Below are positions 24,882 through 35,100 of a stretch of DNA of 64,000 nt, piece after piece (within the stretch, counting starts at the first letter, position 1; each line of letters starts with the position of its first letter). The notes under the pieces were generated by a model. That model did not search any database. It was not told where the DNA came from and was given only the letters and a program-made list of their open reading frames with translations. Where the stretch lies: contig OZ026549.1 of the NCBI GenBank assembly GCA_964020155.1, positions 3,787,719 through 3,851,718 on the forward strand, in the 5' to 3' direction. The position numbers and the translations under genes were made by a program. The stretch is from Chondrilla cf. caribensis (Eukaryota > Porifera > Demospongiae > Chondrillida > Chondrillidae).

Positions 24882-25376
24882 TTCGTGCTACACCTCAACA
24901 TAATATAACAATACTAATCATCATCATTGGTCTCCAAGCCATGCAAAATGGCCCTTAAATTAGACCTCAGCAATTTGTTCCCAATATTTCTCTTTCTTTG
25001 AATGGAAACATGATACAATGTGACAAAGAAAATAATTGCTCAATCAGTATACTACTGTAGGCACGTTGTGTTGTAAGTTGAGATCTGAGTTTCGGATCAC
25101 CTAACACAGTATAGATCACAGCCATTTTTCGGTGAGTTTTATTGAATAGAAAATGGATTACGTTGTTACTTGAATAAGATCATTATTATCAAAAGACCGG
25201 ATGTAAACTTGTCCACAATCAATTAAAAACCTGAATTTATAGCATTCTTGGTAGGGTGAGCTTTTGCTGTCGTGTGTCTGTTTATCTTACATTCACAGTG
25301 TACATTTGCAACTAGAAACCGTGTGTACAATGTACACAGTGCACTATATACTTGAGAGATATTTGTGATCTGAGAG
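24882..25376. repeat. segmental duplication, copy 2 (partner 895-1370)
   Basis: Same orientation as the first copy. A minus-strand open frame of 79 codons reaches out of this segment to 25462 but has no recognisable pattern. Confidence 0.8.
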
Positions 25377-25475
25377 GAGAGTTCACTACACAAACTCAAC
25401 TGTGCTTCAACGCTGACAAGTATCTCAATATCTTTAAGAAATAAGGGTGGTAAGAAGTACATTATATCCTTCGAG

Positions 25476-25985
25476 TCACTCTCGGAGAATTCATCCTGGC
25501 ATCCTGTAAAACCCGACTGAAATAATTATTTAGAACTGATCCTTTACAAAATGTCTACAATTAATCTGGCATCTATAACATCTATCACCAAGCCTCGGCA
25601 ATACTCAAATTCCACAGATTGGCAACAAGCAACAGACTGGAAGTACTGTGCCAGAAATTAGACAAATTACAATAATAAAAAGTAACTTTCAGATTTTTGA
25701 TGATGAATTTCAAGAACACTCAATAATTACAACATAATTATCAATCATTTGGCAAGTACAACATAATTTGGTACTTTGGGTAATCAATTTATTTGATATA
25801 CAGCATATTTCTCCTGCAGACTTTTGAAACAATTACATTAGGAACTGCTCCCCTACAAAATGTAGACAATCAACCTGGCATCTAACATCTATCACCAAGT
25901 CTCGGCAATATCAAATTCCACAGATTGACACCAATCAACAGACTGGAAGACAAATTTCAATAATAACAAGATAACTTTAAGTAAC
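25476..25985 (+). mobile_element. two old, decayed copies of the Utopia-like RT C-terminal segment
   Basis: 25476-25690 and 25840-25985 are repeats of each other and both align by eye to the piece of the intact element that encodes GADPSPNLEDLASDIHHQ through LTDWQ: compare GGCATCTAACATCTATCACCAAG with GGCATCTGATATCCACCACCAAG. Frames are destroyed. These are much older than the copies at 32-46 kb. Confidence 0.55.
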
Positions 25986-25994
25986 TTAAACTTC

Positions 25995-26097
25995 TGGCCA
26001 AAGGTGGTATACTTCCCATCCTTTATCCACGCATTGCTGGATGGATGTAGCGCAACTGCCACGATGACGTTTCCTTGGTCTTTATGGTTCTCAATGT
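25995..26097 (-). mobile_element. inverted Utopia-like fragment (post-RT linker)
   Basis: The reverse complement matches the stretch of the intact elements encoding IENHKDQGKVITAAALHPSS to KYTTFG, of the type found in copies 2 and 3. It lies in inverted orientation between plus-strand fragments. Confidence 0.75.
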
Positions 26098-26209
26098 TAA
26101 CAAGTTGTGCTTACTCAAAGTACTAAATTATGTTGTAGTTGTTAAATGATTGCTATTATATTGTATTAATTATCGAAAGTCCTTAAATTTCATTATCAAA
26201 GCAACAAGA

Positions 26210-26800
26210 AGTACACAGAATCATTCTCACCACTCCTTTGTGGAGAACCCATCCCGGCACTCAAATGGACTGAGCGCTACAAATATCTTGGGAACAAATT
26301 GGGAGCTGACCCCTCCCCAAATCTTGAGGACCTGGCATCTGATATCCACCACCAAGCCACCAAAATATTTGCGTCTGATCTCACAGACTGGCAAAAGATG
26401 GATGCCTGCAGAAGATTCGTGTTTCCCATGTGCGACCATCACTTCAAGTCTGCCCTACCATACAGGAAGTGGTGCAAAAACCTGGACAAGTCCATCCGTG
26501 TCTTGGTGAAAAAGCACTAGAAGATCCCCAAGAGAGCCCTCACAACCTTCATGCATTTGAAGTCTGAGAAGGGTGGCTTAGGCCTGCCCTCTTTCTCAGA
26601 TAAGTTGGACTGCTCCCTCACATTACAATGTTTCACCCTGTTAGCATGTGGAAATGATGCCATTGTCAGAGATATTACCTACCAACAACTAACAGATGTA
26701 GTAAACGTTCAAACAAGAAAGGAGTCTCCAACTAATGAAGATCTAACATCATTTATAAGAGAGGAATCATCCCCTCAAGAGAGAAGAAAAGGAGTCTCAG
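26210..26800 (+). mobile_element. Utopia-like fragment: end of RT and linker
   Basis: High nucleotide identity to about 34930-35520 of copy 1. The encoded frame has an in-frame TAG (after VLVKKH) where the intact copies have LVKRHLKIP. The linker QLTDVV...KESPTNEDL matches copy 1 and not copies 2 and 3. Confidence 0.85.
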
Positions 26801-26802
26801 AT

Positions 26803-26950
26803 ATCCAGTTAGATCGATCTCTACGCATTACAGCAAACAACATGGTACGACAACTGTGGCGACAAGATCGGGTGACTACCCTTGTGACTTTTGTGATGAA
26901 AGTTTCGCATCTAAACGAGGAGTATCTCAACACATTCGTGCACTTAAGTT
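26803..26950 (+). mobile_element. Utopia-like fragment: second and third zinc-finger region
   Basis: Matches about 32495-32635 of copy 1 (RSISTHYSRQH to RAQH), so an N-terminal piece is joined directly behind a C-terminal piece. A base is missing relative to the intact copies, so the finger frame is broken. Confidence 0.8.
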
Positions 26951-27335
26951 GCAGCTCCATGTATGTAAACAAATTGAGCTATTATTGTATCAACCTTTAT
27001 TTCAACAGCAATATTCATTTTAAATGGTTTGCATTCATTTGTTAGATTAATATTATGCTGTTTCGGTAATGTAGTTTTGGATTGCAATGATAATATAATA
27101 TTGCTTATTTCAATTAATGTTCACTTCGTTGAATTACAGTTCGATTCATTATTTTAAGCAAATATTAGGATTATTTCAACAAGCTATATACAGTTTAATG
27201 AACAATCGAAGGATCAGTTATTTTAACATGCTTATCAAATCTCAAATCAACCAAATGATTGACTACCCCAGTTTCTGTAGTTTAAACATTTTTTTTGTTG
27301 TAATAATCATATTTTCAGTGAATTATAAGGCTGTC

Positions 27336-27690
27336 CTGGATACATTCCAGAAATTCAAAGAACAAACCATACCAGCTAGGAGACACAGACCAGCTCAAAC
27401 CAGATTTGGTACTGGCGAATAGTGAAACACGTAAGGGTTTCATCATTGACATTACCATCCTATTCATGTCAGTCAGAAAGCATTGAAGACGCTGGACAGT
27501 ATAGAAGAAGGACAAATATGAGCACCTCAAGCCATTGCAACTACATCAACTCAAGGAGGTGACAGTCAACACCTTCGTATAATTGGATCCCCGGGATCAT
27601 GGAAACCAGACAACGATGCCTTTCTACAAGGAATAGGGATTGGCAGAAAACATTCAATATTCCATAAATGAGGAGTCTCCCACAAAATAT
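27336..27690 (+). mobile_element. Utopia-like fragment: endonuclease end
   Basis: Degenerate match to the endonuclease region (PGDTDQLKPDLVLVNSETRKG in the intact element; here broken by stops and small indels) and on to the terminal GSLGSWDPDND block around 27590-27650. Confidence 0.75.
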
Positions 27691-27754
27691 TTATGCTCAA
27701 TGTCCAAGTAAAAAATTAGCCCTATGTAAGTAGAGTACTAGCTGCCGTACCTCC

Positions 27755-28170
27755 CATGTATGGTCAGAAGCATAGAAGACAAAACATATACAAACACTAC
27801 AACTCTATCTGGGGCATACTCCAACAAGAGAATCGTGGAACATATAGGAAGCAAATCAGCTAGGCAAGTGCATGTCTACAAGCGTAGACATATAAACACA
27901 CAGACCACCCACATTGCAGGGAACACATGGTCATCCATATGCTCTGGCCTTATCAAAAAGATCATGAATGCACTATGTGGAGTACCATCATCTACCCCAA
28001 TACATCAACACCAGAAACAGATATCATAAGTCATTAGAATAGTATTGAGATCATCTACTATCCTATGTCCAGAATACAGCACTCCATATCAACAATGAAG
28101 GTTCTCTATCAGCCTCTACTTATCGTCTAAAGGTCACTGCAATCTAAATCATGGAGATCCCTTGTTGAAA
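27755..28170 (+). mobile_element. Utopia-like fragment: Myb region, then decayed 5' sequence
   Basis: 27760-27900 encodes SNKRIVEHIGSKSARQVHVY, the Myb-like helix segment of the intact protein. Further right only weak nucleotide similarity to the Ser/Thr/Pro-rich linker and to the first finger region remains, and stops are frequent. Confidence 0.6.
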
Positions 28171-28880
28171 AACAAGACCATTTTTGACCAACGAGCCCAA
28201 GCCACAAGAAGGTCATAAGAATGATCTATGCAGCCTGTGGTATACCTACAAGAAATCTTATCGAAGCAATGTTTAAAAGACCCTTGCTGAAAACGATTCT
28301 ACCGTTCTTGCTGCCAAGGACACTCGTTCTAGTGGTTAGACTGAAAGTGAGTGGAGTCAGTAATTTGCACCTAAAGCATTGAGTGCCTCAGTTGGGAAAA
28401 AAAATCAAGCAGAGAGTTTATGATAATTTCTTTCAGTGATCTATCTCCAAACATCATGCAAATCCGCTTAAAAGGACTATTGATTACCTTTGTGATTTCA
28501 GGTTCAGATCTAAGGTTCCACCGTATCAGCTCCTTACTACACGATTACTAGGAAAATCTTGGAATATCACAATATCTACTCAATGTCAACAAGGGTAAAA
28601 CTTGTGCCATTCCTCTCTCTGTTGGGGAATCAACGTCGCATCTATGGTCACATTTTCCTCCCGGTACACACGTGTAAACTCACGTGACACACGACACACA
28701 ACATTCACGTGTTTTTTTTGTTGCGAAATACGCATAGGTTACACACAATCTAATACGGAATCATACGACGATGGTAATCCACAATTATTATCGACACGGA
28801 TTCCTTTTATTGTGGTAGTTTTATTATTCTAGAGCTTTACTGCAATACATTAGGGGAGGTTATTTGAAGATATGTTCACG
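28171..28880. other. no gene seen
   Basis: Region between the retrotransposon graveyard and the first U2 unit. Short frames only. From about 28830 the sequence joins the conserved spacer of the U2 array (AGAGCTTTACTGCAATAC, then TTAACACATGTAGCGATAACG). Confidence 0.5.
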
Positions 28881-28964
28881 TATTAACACATGTAGCGATA
28901 ACGGCGAACCACAAGCTGGAAGTGAATGATATGCTTTGACAGTGAGTTCTTTTACCCATTGACC
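28880..28964 (+). promoter_or_regulatory. conserved U2 upstream region with PSE-like block
   Basis: The roughly 85 bp before the transcript start are conserved before every U2 copy. The best block is AACCACAAGGTGGAAGTGAG followed by TGAT, at 28907-28930, that is -58 to -35, the usual place of the proximal sequence element of metazoan snRNA genes. Equivalent positions are 29617-29640 for the second copy and the same offset in the others. No TATA box is seen, as expected for a polymerase II snRNA gene. Only position and conservation support the call. Confidence 0.6.
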
Positions 28965-29152
28965 ATCGCTTCATGGCCTTTTGGCTAAGATCAAGTAGAA
29001 ATAACTGTTCTTATCAGTGTAACAACTGATACGTCCCTTCGGGGACTAGTTGTTCCTCAATTTTTGTACTTCGAGGTATGTACAAAGCTTGCTTTGTCTT
29101 CCTCACGGGTTGCCCCAGTATTGCACCCACTTCTGGGAGCGGCCCATCCCCT
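28965..29152 (+). ncRNA. U2-like snRNA, copy A (complete)
   Basis: The first 30 nt (ATCGCTTCATGGCCTTTTGG CTAAGATCAA) are U2 stem-loop I plus the U6-pairing segment. Stem IIa ATCAGT/ACTGAT, stem IIb GTCCC-TTCG-GGGAC, the Sm site AATTTTTG, stem III ACAAAGC/GCTTTGT and stem-loop IV CCAGTATTGCA...TTCTGG follow in the canonical order. U2 base-pairs with the intron branch site in the spliceosome through GUAGUA, but here positions 31-40 read GUAGAAAUAA. Whether this copy is a working variant or a pseudogene cannot be told. The 3' end is set by analogy. Confidence 0.85.
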
Positions 29153-29674
29153 CCGGGGACACAATATTATGAAGGTAAAATGCCAGCAACAGTTTTATTT
29201 GTGTGAGGTCATTTGTGTCATGATGATGTACCAATACTGGATGCATAGTATAATAATACATTGTCTGTGTTTCTACTGCACATATTCTATACAGTTATGT
29301 GAGTGTAGAATTATTTGCATTGGTCACACTGTACAAGCCCTAGTGGTATGTTTCCTACATGCGATGGGTGATCAGAACAGGGATAAATTAAATGGTTCCG
29401 AGGGACTCACTCAAGAGCAGCATGAATATAATGCAAGCATAGAGACATTACAGTGAAATATTGGTATAATAATGTAGTACATACTATTCCATGTTTCTAA
29501 TACAACTTGAATCATTCTTATTATGTACTATTCCTACTCTAGAGCTTTACTGCAATACTTTCCAAGTGGTTATTGGCAAATACATTTGCATAGTAACACA
29601 TGTAGTGATAACGGAGAACCACAAGGTGGAAGTGAGTGATATGCTTCGAAAGCGAGTTCTCCTGTCTATTTTCC

Positions 29675-29862
29675 ATCGCTTCATGGCCTTTTGGCTAAGA
29701 TCAAGTAGAAATAACTGTTCTTATCAGTGTAACAACTGATACGTCCCTTCGGGGACTAGTTGTTCCTCAATTTTTGTACTCCGAGGTATGTACAAAGCTT
29801 GCTTTGTCTTCCTCACGGGTTGACCCAGTATTGCACTCACTTCTGGGAGTGGCCCATCCCCT
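29675..29862 (+). ncRNA. U2-like snRNA, copy B (complete)
   Basis: 188 nt, nearly identical to copy A, including the altered branch-recognition segment. It differs in a few bases of the 3' domain (TTGACCCAG, GCACTCAC, GGGAGTGG). The upstream block is conserved. Spacing from copy A is 710 bp. Confidence 0.85.
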
Positions 29863-30391
29863 CTGGGGACACAAATATGAAGGTAAAATGCCAGCAACAG
29901 TTTTATTTGTGCGAGGCCATATGTATCATGATGCATATATGATGTACCAATACTGGCTGCATAGTATAATAATACATTGTCTGTGTTTCTACTGCACATA
30001 TTCTATACAGTTATGTGAGTGTAGAATTATTTGCAATTGGTTACACTGTACAAGCCCTAGTGGTATGTTTCCTACATGCGATGGGTGATCAGAACAGGGA
30101 TAAATTAAATGGTTCCGAGGGACTCACTCAAGAGCAGCATGAATATAATGCAAGCATAGACATGTTACAGTAAAATACTGGTATAATAATGTAGTACATA
30201 CTATTCCATGTTTCTAATACAACTTGAATCATTCTTATATGGTACTTTTATTACTCTAGAGCTGTACTGCCATACTTTGGAAATGGTTATTGTCAGATAC
30301 ATCCGTATATTAACACATGTACTGATAACGGAGAACCACAAGGTTAAAGTGAGTGATATGCTTCGAAAGCGAGTTCTCCTACCCATTGTCC

Positions 30392-30579
30392 ATCGCTTCA
30401 TGGCCTTTTGGCTAAGATCAAGTAGAAATAACTGTTCTTATCAGTGTAACAACTGATACGTCCCTTCGGGGACTAGTTGTTCCTCAATTTTTGTACTCCG
30501 AGGTATGTACAAAGCTTGCTTTGTCTTCCTCACGGGTTGCCCCAGTATTGCACCCACTTCTGGGAGCGGCCCATCCCCT
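30392..30579 (+). ncRNA. U2-like snRNA, copy C (complete)
   Basis: Complete copy with all stem-loops and the Sm site. The 3' domain matches copy A (TTGCCCCAG). The following spacer carries a foldback MITE. Confidence 0.85.
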
Positions 30580-30716
30580 CTGGGGACACAATATTATGAA
30601 GGAAAATAACCAGAAGCTACCATGTGTGAGGACAGTATGACTTCAAATACCTAGGATGAGGGGCATTTATGTCATAATGATGTACCAATAATAGTATGAT
30701 TCAATACTAGTTACTT

Positions 30717-30920
30717 AGTGGTTAAGACATGGGCACAAGGGCATTATGACATATAAATACCGAGTCCCGAGGGCGAGTGTATTTTATATGTCATAATGCC
30801 CGAGTGTCCATGTCTTAACCATTATAGCATCCGTTGCTAACGCTTTATACTGTTGCTAGCGCTTTATACATTATAAAATTGCTGTATAATAGTACTGTTT
30901 CCATGGTAACGGATGCTATA
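30717..30920 (+). mobile_element. foldback MITE family A, copy 2, in a U2 spacer
   Basis: Begins GTGGTTAAGACATGGGCAC and contains its own complement ending GTGTCCATGTCTTAAC, followed by GCATCCGTTGC...GTAACGGATGC. Present in the C-D and F-G spacers but not in the others, and found in the opposite orientation at 24378. Confidence 0.8.
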
Positions 30921-31351
30921 TAATAATAATATACGTATAGTCTATGTATACACTACACGTATTCCATACAGTTATGTGAGTGTAGAATTATTTGCAATTG
31001 GTTACACCATACTAGCCCAAGCGGAATGTTTCTTACATGCAATGGGTGATCAGAACAGGGATAAATCAAATTGATCCAAGGGACTCGCTCAGGAGCAGCA
31101 TGAACACATACATGCATAGAGACATTTTACAGTTAAATACTGGTATAATAATGTACATGCTATTTCATGTTTCTAATACAACTCAATCATTTTTATTATG
31201 TACTTTTACTACTCTAGAGCTTTAGTGCAATACTTTTGAAGAGGTTATTTGCAGATACATTTGCACATATTAACACATGTAGCGATAACGACAAACCACA
31301 AGGTTGAAGTCAATGATATGCTTTGAAAGCGAGTTCTCCTACCCATTGTCC

Positions 31352-31538
31352 ATCGCTTCATGGCCTTTTGGCTAAGATCAAGTAGAAATAACTGTTCTTA
31401 TCAGTGTAACAACTGATACGTCCCTTCGGGACTAGTTGTTCCTCAATTTTTGTACTCCGAGGTATGTACAAAGCTTGCTTTGTCTTCCTCACGGGTTGCC
31501 CCAGTATTGCACCCACTTCTGGGAGCGGCCCATCCCCT
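31352..31538 (+). ncRNA. U2-like snRNA, copy D (complete, one base shorter)
   Basis: As the other copies, but one G is missing from the stem IIb loop, giving GTCCC-TTC-GGGAC. The stem itself still pairs with a three-base loop. The altered branch-recognition segment is the same. Confidence 0.85.
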
Positions 31539-32110
31539 CTGGGGACACAAATATGAAGGGAAATAACCAGAACCTACCATGTGTGAGGACAGTACGACTT
31601 AAATACCTAGGATGAGAGGCGTTTATGTCATAATGATGTACCAATAATAGTATGACACAATACTGATTACATAGTATAATAATATAATATTGTCAGCGGC
31701 TATACTGCACATATTCTATGCAGTTATGTGAGTGTAGAATTATTCACGATTGGTCACACTATATAAGTCCTAGTGGTATGTTTCCTACATGCGATGGGTG
31801 ATCAGATCAGGGATAAATTAAATGGATCCAAGGGACTCACTCTAGAGCAGCATGAATATATGCATGCATAGAGACATTACAGTATAATATTGGTATAATA
31901 ATGTACATTATATTCTATGTTTCTAAATTAAATACAACTTGAATCATTTTTTATTATCATGGTGCTTTTACTACTCTAAAACTTACTGCAATACTTTCCA
32001 AGTGGTTATTGGCAAATACATTCGCATATTAACACATGTAGTGATAACGGTGAACCACAAGGTGGAAGTGAGTGATATGCTTCAAAAGTGAGCTCTTCTA
32101 CCTATTGTCC

Positions 32111-32169
32111 ATCGCTTCATGGCCTTTTGGCTAAGATCAAGTAGAAATAACTGTTCTTATCAGTGTAAC
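32111..32169 (+). ncRNA. U2-like snRNA copy E, 5' part (split by retrotransposon)
   Basis: Nucleotides 1-59 of the U2-like sequence, ending CAGTGTAAC in the loop of stem IIa. The last 21 nt are repeated at 36575-36595 on the other side of the insertion. Confidence 0.9.
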
Positions 32170-35100
32170 TGGAAGCGAATTTTCGTAATTTTTTCCTGAA
32201 TTTGACAAGATTCTTATTTGGAGTCCAGAAGATTCGCAATATTCCTGAAGGAAGAACTATTTAATTATCTCTACCTGAATTCAGATTTAACTCTCTGAAG
32301 AAGTGATCAATGGCAACTCGTGCAACTTCTGTTACAACTCTATATCCAGAAGACGGAACTCCGTATCAGTGCCCTGAATGTCGATTATCCTTTAATCTTT
32401 ATTCCTCTTTTAAGAGACATTGGCATTTAAAGCATGGCCTACCTCTCACGGAGAAATTTCAATGTAGAGTCTGTAACAAACTCTTTGACACCAAAAGATC
32501 GATCTCTACACATTACAGCAGGCAACATGGTGCGGCGACAACTGTGGCGACAAGATCGGGTGACTACCCTTGTGACTTTTGCGATGAAAGTTTTGCATCC
32601 AAGCGAGGAGTATCTCAACACATTCGTGCACAGCATCCAAACGAAAAGTCAGCACAGTGTGAGGGGAATGCACCTGGGCCTCCCCGTGTATGGTCGGAGT
32701 CAGAAAAAGACAAATTCCTGGAAGCACTGACTCTGTTCGGGACGAGCTCCAACAAGCGAATAGCGGAACACATTGGTAGTAAAACAGCTAGCCAGGTGAA
32801 TGTCTACAAGTGTAGATATCTGAAGTCACATCAACCTCCCACACCTCGATCTTCACCACTACGAGCTTCGTTGTCAACACCTAGAAGATCATCTACTGAA
32901 TCAACACCATCAGCTGCTCCTACATCAACATCACCACCTGCGAGAACTACACCAACATCTACACTTAGAAGTTCGCCTACTGTATCAGCACCACCATCAC
33001 CCATTCCTATGTCGACTTTACCACCAGCAACTATTGTACCAGCATCACCAACCATAACAACATCACTTACATCAACTGATATTCTGTTGCCTCCAATTCC
33101 ATCCTCTCCGCAGACAACACCATCAGTTAATCCCACAACGACATCCCCAATTGCTGCAGTATTACCTCCATCAATTACTACCCCTCCAGTCTCATCTATC
33201 ACGTCATCTCCAACTACTACAACGTTACATCCACCAACTCCATCACCTCCATCTGCCGATATCCCTCCCTTACAACCTCCTGCATCAGCACCCATCCAAG
33301 GACATGAACAGTCACCATCTACTGGTATTCCTTTACTGCATCCATCTACTGCAACTACTGCTACTCTGTCAATTGCTACACTCCCACCGATGCCTCAAAC
33401 ACCATCTCCTGCTTTGCAGCCAACCCCACCATCTGCTCCACTCCCAACCTCAAGGTTTAATCCTCAGACCTCTCAAAGTCACCAAGACTCCCTGCAAGAT
33501 ATTTTTCACGAGTTCAATCCTATCTTCCACAATATCACCAGGAATGCAGAGGTCACAACCTGGGATTTCTTTGAGCAACACCTAATTGATCTAACATCTC
33601 GAGTTAGCTCTCATATCAAAAGCGGAAACCAACAACCTGCTAGGAGATGGTGGAAGAACAGAAGACGAAATAGAGCACGTCGAGAGGAATCTTCGGCTAC
33701 TGTCGGATGCCATCCACCACCAGCCTCACAGAACCATTCTACAGCACCGGATCCTCAAGTACAGCCACCTGCACCACCAGCTACTCAACCACCGAGGAGG
33801 GCTCCGGGACGAAAGAGGAAGTCGGAAAAAGCAGCGAGCCTACAGCGACTTTATCGCTCAAACCCAAAGAAATGTATGAAGACCATCCTCAATAAGGAGT
33901 CAAAAAGATGCCCAATCTCCACTGCCAACGTTTGTAGTCACTTCCATCAGACAAATGGGTCTTCAGCCAACACCAATAGCAACAGCACACCCACTCCAGA
34001 GTGGCTATACGACAGTACATCCCGGGAAGACATCTTGGACTCCCAATTCCTATCAAAGGAGGTCTCAGACCAGATAAGAAGGATGCCAAATACATCAAGC
34101 CCGGGCCCTGATCGAATTACCTACAACATTTGGAAAAGGTTAGACCCCAAAGGTGTCCTTTTGACTAATATATTTGAGTTTTGCAGAATTCACAGAAGAG
34201 TACCAGCGTCTTGGAAATCCAGTTCCACCATCTTAATCTACAAGAAGGGCGACCCCGAATACATCAGAAACTGGAGACCAATCTGCCTTCAAAATACCAT
34301 CTACAAACTCTACGCTGCCACTATCGCAAAGAGAATTGCACAATGGGCCAATGCCACCGGCGCCATCAGTCATTTGCAAAAGGGTTTCATGCCCTTTGAT
34401 GGCATCATGCAACACTCCTTTGTACTACGATCCATCATGGAGGATAGTCGTCGTAAGAGGAAGAACCTCAACCTTGTCTGGATCGACTTACGGGATGCCT
34501 TCGGCTCCATCCCTTACGACACTCTGTGGACTATGATGGAGAGAAACGGGCTGACAGGCAGAACACTGGATATAATCCAAGATATCTACTCCAATTCCCA
34601 GACCAGAATCAGTGTTGATCAAGGCCAGACAAACCCCATAATTTCCCAGAGGGGGGTCAAACAGGGATGCCCGTTAAGTCCTATCCTGTTCAACCTAGTC
34701 ATAGAAGGACTCCTGAAAAGGATTCAATCTCTTGAGTCGGGAGGCTATTTCATTAGCGACCATCTCATCAGGATACTGGCCTATGCGGATGATATATGTC
34801 TAATCACGGAGGATAAGAGGGGGCTACGGGAAATGATGGATGCTCTGGAGGAATTTGCAACGTGGGGAGGTCTCTCTTTTAACACCAGAAAGTGCGCTTC
34901 ACTGTCTCTGAAGAACAAAGGCAGCAAGAAGTACACCGAATCATTCTCACCACTCCTTTGTGGAGAGTCCATCCCGGCACTCAAATGGACTGAGCGCTAC
35001 AAGTATCTTGGGAACAAATTGGGAGCTGACCCCTCCCCAAATCTTGAGGACCTAGCATCCGATATCCACCACCAAACCACCAAAATATTTGCGTCTGATC

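Noticed and set aside
28965..29152. U12 or another minor-class snRNA instead of U2
   Set aside because: Stem I, the TTCTTATCAG block, Sm site position and stem IV are those of U2; U12 hallmarks are absent.
29064..29456. Repeated open frames starting MYSEVCTKLALSSSRV or similar in each U2 unit
   Set aside because: They lie inside the snRNA sequence and recur only because the array is repeated. No sign of coding constraint.
32831..33295. Gly/Val/Asp-rich open frames on the minus strand across the retrotransposon linker (also 37977-38441)
   Set aside because: Shadow of the Pro/Ser/Thr-rich plus-strand linker; antisense of a biased composition stays open.
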